Shown here one piece after another: positions 9,229-17,933 of a DNA stretch of 39,063 nucleotides (within the stretch, counting starts at the first letter, position 1; each line of letters opens with the position of its first letter). The stretch covers positions 1 through 39,063 of the forward strand of contig CALACD010000176.1 of the NCBI GenBank assembly GCA_937890445.1, written 5' to 3'. The stretch comes from an uncultured Acidimicrobiia bacterium. Its GTDB lineage: Bacteria; Actinomycetota; Acidimicrobiia; Acidimicrobiales; SZUA-35. A program made the translations under genes and the position numbers. The notes under the pieces are model-generated. The model searched no databases. It was not told the DNA's origin and saw only the letters and a program-made list of their open reading frames with translations.

Positions 9229-12200
9229 ATCGCTCAGGGCGTCGAGTTCCTCGTTGTCGAAATCGACGAGGTCGAAGCGAGTCGTGTTCGTTGCCGACAG
9301 CCCACCCTGGGAATCGGCAGCCAGGATCGTCAGGACAGCGCACGTCTTGTCGGCGATGGCCCGGACCTCGGCCGGAGGGATCTGATCGGGATGATGGTCC
9401 CAGGTCATCTGCAGCCGACCGTTCGAGACTGCGGCCATGAGACCGAGGTCGTGGGTCCGGTGATTGTGGGGATCGATACCGGCGGTGAGCGGTCCCAGCG
9501 TCTCGAATGGGTCGGGGAGGGGACCGGTTCGATCGATCTGACCCAGGTAGTTGCAGACGATGGGCGGCAGGGGTCGAGCTGTCGCCTCGTTGTCGAGCCA
9601 GCGATGGACGCCGTAACCCAAACCGTGATGCAGCGATCCTGCGGCCGATGCCGCGAGCCCGTCGAGGGTTGCGACAGGATCGGCGCCGAGGGGAACCTCC
9701 ACTGGGTGGAGACTGGTGAACCAGCCGACGGACCGTGACAGGTCGAGGTCGTGAGCCAGCCCGTCCTCACGTCCGTGACCTTCGATGGTGACCGACACGG
9801 TGCCGTCGATCGCGAACGACTCGGCTCCGTGAGCCAGGGCTGCGAGCAGGACATGCTGCATCGGGGTTCCCCGGCCGACACCGGCGATCAACGTCGCCGT
9901 CGTGTCCTGATCGAGTGTGACGGTGACGGTCTCGGTCTGTCCCTGGAGGTAGCTGCCCGATGGCGCCGTCGACCGGTCGGCGACGCCGGCGTCGTGCCAG
10001 AGAGCCCGTTCTGCCGAGAACTCGTCCGCCTCGGTCCAGCGGATCAACTGATCGGCCCACTGCCGCACCGAGGTCGACTTCGCCGGTAGCACGACGGTCT
10101 CCCCCCGGCCCAGCTGTGCATAGGCCGATGCCCAGTCCTCGAGCAGTGGTTGCCACGACACTGCGTCCATCACGAGATGGTGCACGGTCACGAAGATCTG
10201 GGGGCCCACATCGCCCACAGCAGGGAAGGCCACGATGGCCATCACGGGGCCTCGTTCGATGTCGAGAGCGGCCTCGGCCTCGGCCGCCGCCTTCTTCCGG
10301 GCCTCGCTGTCGAGATCCGGTTCGGTCGACACCAGCAGGGCATCGTCCTCCTGGTACCGCTGGACCAGCCGCCCATCGGGCGACCCGTGAATCCGAAGAC
10401 GCAAGCCATCGTGCTGGGCCGGAAGCGCCCGGGCAGCCTGGAGGAGTCGGTCACCGTCAGTCCCCGACGCCAGCTCGATCCATCGAGACTGGTTCCAGTG
10501 GTGAGGATTGTGGAGGTCGTGTTCGAAGAACCAGTGTTGGATCGGCAACAGGTCGACGTCACCGGTCAGCAGTCCCTGTTCGGCGCTGCTGGAGACCAGG
10601 GGTTCGGCTCGCGTCGCCAGTCGTGCGATGGTCGGGTGGTCGAAGACGTCTCGGGTCGACAACCGCCAGCCGCTGCGCCGCAATCGAGCCACGATCTGGA
10701 TACTCATGATCGAGTCGCCACCCAGGTCGAAGAAGTCTTGGTGCCGCCCGACCTCCCCGACACCGAGCACCTCGGCCCAGATGCGACACAACAACGTCTC
10801 GATCGGATGCTCGAGGTGGTTCGGCCCCACGGCTCCTCCGAGCGCGTCGGGTCTGGTCATCGTGCCATCTTCGACCCAGTCGGGTCCGGTCTCGGGAGGC
10901 GGCAGGGTCGAGCGGTCGATCTTGCCGTTCGGGGTCCGAGGAAAATGTTCCACCACGATCACGCGGCTGGGAATCATGGCCTCGGGGAGCACCTCGCGCA
11001 GCTGGCGCCGAACAGCGCTGGCTTCGGGCTGGGTCGCTCCTGCTGCCATGGAGATCCAGAGACCGAGCTGGTTCGAACCAGCGTTCTCCAGCACGCCGGC
11101 TGCCGCCTCGTGGACCCCAGGCAAACGGGCGGCGGCTCGTTCGACCTCTGCCAACTCGATCCGGTGGCCACGGATCTTCACCTGATCATCGATTCGACCG
11201 AGGAAGGCCAGCGTGCCGTCGTTCAGCCACTGCACCCGGTCTCCGGTGCGATAGTGCGCGGTGCCGTCGTCGAGGGGGCCGCGCAGGGCAACAAAACGTT
11301 CCTCGGTGAGGTCCGGTCGACCCAGGTAGCCGAGCGAGATCCCAGCACCACCGAGTACCAGCTCCCCGGGCTGTCCGACCGGTACGGGCCTACCCCGGCG
11401 GTCGAGCACGTGGGCGGTCATTCCGGGAATGACCCGACCGATCGGAACCGGTGACTCGCCCCCATCGTCAGAGATCTGATGGGCATGGCTCCAGACGGTC
11501 GCCTCGGTCGGGCCGTATTCGTTCCACAACGTGGCATGCGGACAGAGCCGAGCATGCGCCGGCGCCAAGGTGGCGGGGCATTCCTCGCCGGCAACGATGA
11601 CGGTCCGCAGGCTGCTCAACCGGCCACTGTCGGTCTCGTCCAGCAGTAATCGGTAGAACGACGGCAGCGTCAGGAGATGGGACACGTCGTCTCGCTCGAT
11701 CTGCTCCGCCAGCTGGCCTACGTCATCGTGGGTGCCGAGGTCGGGCAGAACCAGGGTGGCGCCGGTGCACAGACTCCAGAACAAGCCGACCATGGAACTG
11801 TCGAAGGCGAAGGACGACAACAGCAGGAACCGACCGACCGAGTCCGGATAGACGACAGACCGGGCAGCCGTGGACGCAGCGATGTTGCGGTGTGATACGA
11901 CGACACCCTTGGGTCGACCGGTGGAACCGGAGGTGAAGATCACGTAGGCCGGTAGGTCCGGATGGTGCTCGACCAGCGGAGGGCCAGGGTCGGGTGGGTC
12001 GGCTTCGGTTCCGATCGTGGCCAGGTCGACGAGGATCGAATCGGTCAGCTGGCCCATCGGCGCATCTGCGGTCTCACCTCGACCGAGCAGGACGGCGAGT
12101 TCGGCGTCCTCGACCATCTGAGTCACACGCGACGACGGGTAGTCGGGGTCGATGGGTACGTAGGCAGCACCGGCCTTGAGAATGGCCAGGACCCCGACGA

Positions 12201-15200
12201 CGGTGTCCGGGTGACGCTCGGCCACGAGTCCGACGCGTACACCGGGGCCGACGCCACGGACGACGAGCTCGTGGGCCACGAGGTTGGAGCGTCGCTCGAG
12301 CTGGTGGTACGAGAGCGATCCGGTCGAGGCGACCACGGCGACGTGGTCCGGTTGGGAGGCGGCGAACTCTTCGAACAGCTGGTGGATGGCCCGATCCGGC
12401 ACGACGAGGCCCTGACCGTGGCCCCAGACGGGTCGGTTCCAGTCGTGCAGGATCTGTTGCTGCTCGGTGTCATCGAGCAGTTCCAGGACATCGATGGCAT
12501 CGATGGCGTTGGTTGCCGCGACCCCGATCGCGAGATCTGGTGATTCACAGGCGGTTCGGAGCACGTGGTCGAACTCCGCTAGCACGTCAGCGGCAGCGGC
12601 GGCGGAAAGGAACGTGCCGGCGTACTCCAGGCCGAGTGTCAGCTCGTCGCCCTGAGCCTGGATGAAGAACGTTGCGTCCGTCACCGCCGATCCCGACGCC
12701 AGGATCTCGTGTTCGGCATCGAGCGAACCAAGCCGAGCCGGCGCCAGTTCCTCGAACGCCAGCATGATCGAGGCATGGGGGTGTTCCAGACCCAGGCGGC
12801 GCCGGTCGGCGACGATACGGGCGTAGGGGTAGGTGCGATGGCCCAGAGATCGACCGATGAGGTTGCTGCACTGTCGGCCCAGGTCCTGCAAGGATGCGCT
12901 CTCGTTGGTGGTGACCACCAGGGGCAACGTGTTCAGATAATAGCCGACCAATCCCTGTGCGAGGGGGTGATCGCGGGTCGAGGAAGTGATGGCGATGCCC
13001 AATCGATCCCCATCGCTGTAGCGACGAAGCGTTGTGGCCAAGGCGGCCAAGCAGGTCGCGAACGCGGTCCGGCCGACTCCGACTCGGAGCTGACCGAGGC
13101 CGACCGATGCTGCTCGCTGCACGTAGCCGTCCGAGCCTGCCTCGTCGAGATCGAACTGGAGCTGCGCCACCGGTTGGGCCAGTTCCGGACTCGACCAGAA
13201 TTCGGGGTCATCGGATGGCGTTTCTCGATCGTGGGCCCAACGTCGTTCCTGCCATGACGTGTGATCGGCGTAGTCGATGACGAGGGGTGCCAGCTGTTCC
13301 CCGGTGTAGATCTCCTCGACCTGGCTCCAGAGGTCGTCGAAGGTGGCAGCGTCGATCGAGACGTGGTGGAACACCAGGGCGATCCCGGTGCCGCCGTCGT
13401 CGAGAGAGCCGATGAGGCAGCGGCCGAGGGGTCCGGCTTCGAGATCGAACGGTTCGAGATGGAGCCGTCGAGCCCGATCGGCAAACGCTGCCGGGTCGAG
13501 CCGAGGCTGCCCGGGCTCGATGGTGCAGTCGATCGCTTTCTCGGGCGTGAGCCTGATGCGTGGTTCGGAGAACGTCCAGTGGAGGGGAACATGTCGAGCA
13601 ATGACGGCGCGTAGCGCCTGCACGAACCGATCGGCATCGATCGGTCCGGCGATGCGGTAGCGACGGCCCACGTTGTACCGAGGATCGGTGGGGTCGGCGA
13701 AGTGCTCGAACAGGAGGGACTGCTCGCCACTCGACAGGGGAGGAGGGTCGCCGGCGGGACGGGAAGAGGGAGCATCCTCGGACTGTTCGAGAAGTTCGAT
13801 CGCCGCTGCCAGTTGCCTCGGTGTTGCGTGGAGGAACGCAAGATCTTCCCGAATCGTCTTCCCGAGCAGGCTGCTGAGTTCGACCACCATCCGCAACGCG
13901 GCCAGTGAGTCACCGCCGAGGGCGAAGAAATCGTCGTCGATCCCGATCGGCTCCACGGCGAGGTGGGCTTCCCACAGTCCTATGATGGTGGATTCCAGGG
14001 GCGACTGGGCCGAAACGTAGAGCGACGGACCGGTCCGGTGCACACGTTTCGGAGCGGGCAGAGCTGCGGTGTCGACCTTGCCGTTCGAGGTGAGTTTGAT
14101 CTCGTCGACGAGGACGAAGGCCGCCGGCACCGCATGCTTCGGCAGCTTGCCGGCCAGGAAGGTGCGTAGAGCCGTGCCGTCGAGATGTGCGCCGTCGAGA
14201 TGTGCGCCGTCGAGGCCGGCCGGTTCGATCCAGGCCGTCAGGAGTCGGCGGGGACGGGGGAAGTGGCCGACCGTCTCGAGCATGGAGGTCACCGTGGTGA
14301 GGTCCGACCGGTCGTCCAGCTCGGCCAGGGCCTCGTGCCGGGTCTTGTGTCCGAGCCGGACATCCCACGCATAGGGCACTGCATAGTTGTGAAAGCCCTG
14401 TTCGATGATGTGGTTGTGGATCCCTGCTGCGTTGATCAGACAGTTTGTCGAGCGCCCGGTGTCGGCCGGACGGGTCCAGGGCGCCCGCTTCTCGAGGAAC
14501 TCGAGCAAGTCGGCCAACTCGACATCGACGTAGCGGTAGAAGTCGACGTACTGCACTCGATCGAAGACATCGGGAGCAGCTCCCGCGGCCTCGGGCTGAT
14601 CGAACACCGTCGTATCGAGCAGCCGGTTCGGGCCGTCGTCGAGTCGATGATAGACCCGTCGGGCGGCGAGGGTCGCAGCGTCGATGGCGTCGGGATCGAA
14701 CCGACCCTCGGCGAACTGTTCGGGTACCAGCCGAGTCTCGAAGAGCTGGCCCCGGGACAGTCCGGTGACGATCAGGGGTGCTCCGACCTCGACGGCCCGA
14801 GTCGTGGCGAGGGTGTAGATGGTCTTGTAGCAGCCGTGGCACACATTGGAGTGGCGCTCCAGGCTGTCGCGAAAGATCTCGTTCATCACCTCGGACGTGA
14901 TGAACTCATGGTCGATGCCGAGATCGGCGATCGACCGTCGGACGTTGTCCTTGGCTCCCTCGGAGATGAAGCCGTTGTCCAGCGTCAGGCAGAGCACGTC
15001 GAAACCCATCTCGACCAGCCGATACAGCGCATAGGTCGAGTCCTTGCCGCCGCTGAGCAGGTGGATGGCGTCGTAGTCGCCCGTCCGTTGCGAACGCGCG
15101 GTGTCCCGCAGAACCCGCAGGTCGTTCTCGGTCCGGAACCAGCTGGCGGCCTGGGGTCGAATGGCGTCGTAGGCATGACAGCTGTCGCAGACGCCGTCGG

Positions 15201-17895
15201 CGTCGAAGTGCACGCCGGGGACGTTGTCGGGAAGGCCGCAACGTACACAGTGTCGACTCGACATCGAGTGGGCCGGCTCCCACAGACGCACGACGGCGCG
15301 ACCGACGGCGGGGTGCTGGGTCAACGCGTGTTCGACTTCGGTGGGATCGAGACGGATTCCGCCCACCTTGACTTGTTCGTCGGCCCTTCCGAGATAGACC
15401 AGGGTCTGGTCGTCGCAGAGGCGGACCAGGTCGCCCGACCGATAGAAGCGACGGCCATCGAGTTCGACGAAGGGCTGTTCACCTGGATCGGTCACAGGTC
15501 CCAGGTACCCGGTCGTCAGGCCCCGATGGGCGATGTGGAGCTGGCCGACGGCTCCGATCGGCGCCGGCTGGTCGTAGGCGTCGAGCACCCGCAACTCGAC
15601 TCCTGGCGCCGGGATTCCGATCGGCACGTCAGCTTGGTCTGCTCCCGGTTCGGCCCGATGGATCATGCAGCCCACGACCGCCTCGGTCGGCCCGTACTCG
15701 TTGAAGATGGTCACGTCGCCCAGCACGGCCCACAAGCGCTCCGCCAGGTGGGTACCGAAGGCTTCTCCACCGACGACGAGGGTTCGCAACCCGTGCTGAC
15801 CTCGACCGTCCCCCAACATGCGAACCAGCAGTTCCAGATGCGACGGCGTGGCCTTGGCCCAGGTGATGTCTTCGTCGTCCGCCAGCAGGCGGAGCCCGGC
15901 CGGGCCATCGGGCTCGATGACGACCAGCGATCCTCCGGCCAGGACGGGCACGAAGAGAGACGTGACCGTGAGGTCGAAGGTGACTGCGCTGAACAACGCA
16001 CCGACGGGTGGTGGCCCTTCCGGTACGTAGGAGGCACGGGCGAAGGCCAAGTAGTCGGCAAGGCCCTGATGCGAGATGGGCACACCCTTCGGTTCCCCGG
16101 TGGAACCCGAGGTGAAGAGAAGGTAGGCCTCGTCGTCGGGCCCGGGGTCGCCGAGGGGAAGTCCCGGGGAATCGCTGGTCCGGGACTCGAGTTGGGCGAG
16201 CAGAGGCGGGTCCAGCACCAGGGCACACCCGGCTCGCTCCACCAGGCGTCGTCGCCGCTCGTCCGGGTGGCTCGGATCGAGCGGCACATAGGACGCACCA
16301 GCGACCAGGGTTGCGTAGATCCCGACGACCAGATCGACCGAACGAGCCATGTCGACGGCCACCCGTGCCCCCGGTCCGATGCCCGACGCCCGTAGCGAGG
16401 ACGCGACCCTCGTCACCCGGTCCCAGAGTTCGGATCCGGTGGCCGAACCGGAAGCGTCGCGCATTACGAGCGAGCTCCGGTTCTGGAGGGCAGCGCGCAG
16501 AGAAGGCACGACCATGTCGGCGGGGGAGTCGGCCAGTGCAGCCCCGGCACCGGTGCCCCATGCCTCGATGACGGCGAGCTCCTCGGCGGCCGGGAGCACG
16601 ACCGATCCGATCGGCTGGGTCGGATCGGTGACGATGGCCTCGAGAAGGCGTCCGAAGTGCTCGACCATACGGGCCGACTGGGGGCCGACTGCACAGGCCT
16701 CGTTGATGTCGAGGTGCAGCGCCGGCTGCAACCCGAACCGGGAGAACTGGACGCGGAGAAGGTGACCGGGGTCGACGGCCCCGCTGTGTATCCAGACGAC
16801 CTCGGCCCCTACGTCGCCGAAGCGGAGCGGGTTCGACGACGGCAGCAGGTTCACGATGACACGACAGTCGGCGGTCGACGGTCCGGTGCCGGCGCCGGTA
16901 TGGCGGAGGGTCGACAGCATCGACTGACCGATCCGTTGGTGGAGCTGCGCGAACGAGTCGCCGGGGTCGATGCGAATGTCGATCGGATAGACCTCCATGA
17001 CCGGTCCGATGATCTCCCTGGTCGTCGGGTCGTTCCTGTTGTGCACCGGCAGGCCGATGGCGAATTCGTCGTTACCCGATACTCGGTGCAGAAGCGCTGC
17101 AGTCGCGGTGACCAACAGCGTCGACCAGCCCAGGTCCTCGCTCAACATCCGAAGCTCGCCTGCCAGCCTCTCGTCGATCCGGCCGAGCAGTTCGGCGTCC
17201 AGTTCGGCCTGGAAGCGATGGCTTTCGCACCGCGGAGACACGTCGCCGAGATACAGGGCTCCGAGGGCAGGTGGAGGCTGCCTGCGATGCCAGTGCTCGA
17301 CCGCTCTCTGGGTCCGCCGGTCGGTGCCCGCTGTCTTGGCATCAGCCCACCGATAGTACGATCCGAGGGTGACGTCGGTGTCGGCGTAGGCCTTGGCTGT
17401 CGCTTCGAAGACCAGCGTCGAGCTGGCGGCATCGGTGACGGTGTGATGAAGCCCGAGATACCACGTCGCAGTTCCGTCTTCGTGGGTCAACACGACGCTG
17501 TCGTAGCTGCAGATGGTCGTGTCGATCGGTACGCGAACTCGATCCCGGGCCCAGCGGTCGAAGTCGTCTCGGGGAAGCTCGATCGTCCTGGTCTCGGCGG
17601 GAATCGTCGACGGACCCACGACGACCCGGGGTTCTCCTCGATCGACGATGATGCGAGTTCGTAGCGCATCGGATTCGGCGACGACGGCAGCGAAGGCCCG
17701 GCCGAGTCGGTCGGCATCGATGGGGCCGTCGAAGTGGGCCGCCTCGGCCATGTTCTGCACCGGTTGGGTCGGGTTCTGCCGTTGTGACGCCCAGAGCGAC
17801 CGTTGGGCCTTCGTCAGCTCTCGTCCCACTCGAAGGGCGACCGGCGTCGGCCGGACGTGGCGTTCCGGCTCGGCTCCGCTCGACTCCAGGTTCAT
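9205..17895 (-). CDS. NRPS, C-A[PP-loop insert]-T-C-A-T-E (~2,896 aa)
   Basis: Supplied ORF 9205..18228. The likely start is ATG 17895 (MNLESSGAEPERHVRPTP), because the upstream glycosyltransferase ends at 17934. Two C domains (HHTVTDA, HHVSIDA), two A domains (LLFTSGSTGEPKGVPISH; YVIFTSGSTGRPKGVVVSH), two T sites (FFALGGDSLAAL; FFDLGGDSIMSI), and an E domain (HHLVMDAVSW, EGHGRE, DLSRSVGWFTSLHPV, CNYLGQ). Confidence 0.93.
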   Translation of the reverse strand: MNLESSGAEPERHVRPTPVALRVGRELTKAQRSLWASQRQNPTQPVQNMAEAAHFDGPIDADRLGRAFAAVVAESDALRTRIIVDRGEPRVVVGPSTIPAETRTIELPRDDFDRWARDRVRVPIDTTICSYDSVVLTHEDGTATWYLGLHHTVTDAASSTLVFEATAKAYADTDVTLGSYYRWADAKTAGTDRRTQRAVEHWHRRQPPPALGALYLGDVSPRCESHRFQAELDAELLGRIDERLAGELRMLSEDLGWSTLLVTATAALLHRVSGNDEFAIGLPVHNRNDPTTREIIGPVMEVYPIDIRIDPGDSFAQLHQRIGQSMLSTLRHTGAGTGPSTADCRVIVNLLPSSNPLRFGDVGAEVVWIHSGAVDPGHLLRVQFSRFGLQPALHLDINEACAVGPQSARMVEHFGRLLEAIVTDPTQPIGSVVLPAAEELAVIEAWGTGAGAALADSPADMVVPSLRAALQNRSSLVMRDASGSATGSELWDRVTRVASSLRASGIGPGARVAVDMARSVDLVVGIYATLVAGASYVPLDPSHPDERRRRLVERAGCALVLDPPLLAQLESRTSDSPGLPLGDPGPDDEAYLLFTSGSTGEPKGVPISHQGLADYLAFARASYVPEGPPPVGALFSAVTFDLTVTSLFVPVLAGGSLVVIEPDGPAGLRLLADDEDITWAKATPSHLELLVRMLGDGRGQHGLRTLVVGGEAFGTHLAERLWAVLGDVTIFNEYGPTEAVVGCMIHRAEPGADQADVPIGIPAPGVELRVLDAYDQPAPIGAVGQLHIAHRGLTTGYLGPVTDPGEQPFVELDGRRFYRSGDLVRLCDDQTLVYLGRADEQVKVGGIRLDPTEVEHALTQHPAVGRAVVRLWEPAHSMSSRHCVRCGLPDNVPGVHFDADGVCDSCHAYDAIRPQAASWFRTENDLRVLRDTARSQRTGDYDAIHLLSGGKDSTYALYRLVEMGFDVLCLTLDNGFISEGAKDNVRRSIADLGIDHEFITSEVMNEIFRDSLERHSNVCHGCYKTIYTLATTRAVEVGAPLIVTGLSRGQLFETRLVPEQFAEGRFDPDAIDAATLAARRVYHRLDDGPNRLLDTTVFDQPEAAGAAPDVFDRVQYVDFYRYVDVELADLLEFLEKRAPWTRPADTGRSTNCLINAAGIHNHIIEQGFHNYAVPYAWDVRLGHKTRHEALAELDDRSDLTTVTSMLETVGHFPRPRRLLTAWIEPAGLDGAHLDGAHLDGTALRTFLAGKLPKHAVPAAFVLVDEIKLTSNGKVDTAALPAPKRVHRTGPSLYVSAQSPLESTIIGLWEAHLAVEPIGIDDDFFALGGDSLAALRMVVELSSLLGKTIREDLAFLHATPRQLAAAIELLEQSEDAPSSRPAGDPPPLSSGEQSLLFEHFADPTDPRYNVGRRYRIAGPIDADRFVQALRAVIARHVPLHWTFSEPRIRLTPEKAIDCTIEPGQPRLDPAAFADRARRLHLEPFDLEAGPLGRCLIGSLDDGGTGIALVFHHVSIDAATFDDLWSQVEEIYTGEQLAPLVIDYADHTSWQERRWAHDRETPSDDPEFWSSPELAQPVAQLQFDLDEAGSDGYVQRAASVGLGQLRVGVGRTAFATCLAALATTLRRYSDGDRLGIAITSSTRDHPLAQGLVGYYLNTLPLVVTTNESASLQDLGRQCSNLIGRSLGHRTYPYARIVADRRRLGLEHPHASIMLAFEELAPARLGSLDAEHEILASGSAVTDATFFIQAQGDELTLGLEYAGTFLSAAAAADVLAEFDHVLRTACESPDLAIGVAATNAIDAIDVLELLDDTEQQQILHDWNRPVWGHGQGLVVPDRAIHQLFEEFAASQPDHVAVVASTGSLSYHQLERRSNLVAHELVVRGVGPGVRVGLVAERHPDTVVGVLAILKAGAAYVPIDPDYPSSRVTQMVEDAELAVLLGRGETADAPMGQLTDSILVDLATIGTEADPPDPGPPLVEHHPDLPAYVIFTSGSTGRPKGVVVSHRNIAASTAARSVVYPDSVGRFLLLSSFAFDSSMVGLFWSLCTGATLVLPDLGTHDDVGQLAEQIERDDVSHLLTLPSFYRLLLDETDSGRLSSLRTVIVAGEECPATLAPAHARLCPHATLWNEYGPTEATVWSHAHQISDDGGESPVPIGRVIPGMTAHVLDRRGRPVPVGQPGELVLGGAGISLGYLGRPDLTEERFVALRGPLDDGTAHYRTGDRVQWLNDGTLAFLGRIDDQVKIRGHRIELAEVERAAARLPGVHEAAAGVLENAGSNQLGLWISMAAGATQPEASAVRRQLREVLPEAMIPSRVIVVEHFPRTPNGKIDRSTLPPPETGPDWVEDGTMTRPDALGGAVGPNHLEHPIETLLCRIWAEVLGVGEVGRHQDFFDLGGDSIMSIQIVARLRRSGWRLSTRDVFDHPTIARLATRAEPLVSSSAEQGLLTGDVDLLPIQHWFFEHDLHNPHHWNQSRWIELASGTDGDRLLQAARALPAQHDGLRLRIHGSPDGRLVQRYQEDDALLVSTEPDLDSEARKKAAAEAEAALDIERGPVMAIVAFPAVGDVGPQIFVTVHHLVMDAVSWQPLLEDWASAYAQLGRGETVVLPAKSTSVRQWADQLIRWTEADEFSAERALWHDAGVADRSTAPSGSYLQGQTETVTVTLDQDTTATLIAGVGRGTPMQHVLLAALAHGAESFAIDGTVSVTIEGHGREDGLAHDLDLSRSVGWFTSLHPVEVPLGADPVATLDGLAASAAGSLHHGLGYGVHRWLDNEATARPLPPIVCNYLGQIDRTGPLPDPFETLGPLTAGIDPHNHRTHDLGLMAAVSNGRLQMTWDHHPDQIPPAEVRAIADKTCAVLTILAADSQGGLSATNTTRFDLVDFDNEELDALSDLLDGLDG
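9240..10600 (-). other. Epimerization (E) domain at the NRPS C-terminus
   Basis: LLPIQHWFFEHDL, VTVHHLVMDAVSWQPLLEDW, VTIEGHGREDGLAHDLDLSRSVGWFTSLHPVEVP, PPIVCNYLGQ match E-domain motifs. Boundaries approximate. Confidence 0.85.
14250..15264 (-). other. PP-loop / N-type ATP pyrophosphatase (N-acetyl-sugar-amidotransferase-like) domain inserted in adenylation domain 1
   Basis: MSSRHCVRCGLPDNVPGVHFDADGVCDSCHAYDAI...DAIHLLSGGKDSTYALYRLVEMGFDVLCLTLDNGF...NVCHGCYKTIYTLATTRAVEVGAPLIVTGLSRGQLFETRL...ADTGRSTNCLINAAGIHNHIIEQGFHNYAVPYAWDVRLGHKTR. Flanked by A8 (GRADEQVKVGGIRLDPTEVE) and A9/A10 (LPKHAVPAAFVL, LTSNGKVD). SGGKDST lies at 15034-15054. Confidence 0.85.
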
Positions 17896-17933
17896 GTTCT
17901 CGTATCGCTCCGTCGTCCGAGTTTCCTGCCGCT

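Noticed and set aside
14185-16395. 736-aa plus-strand ORF antisense to the large NRPS
   Set aside because: It lies opposite a gene with clear domain motifs and has no recognisable motif itself. Long antisense open frames are expected in high-GC codon-biased DNA.
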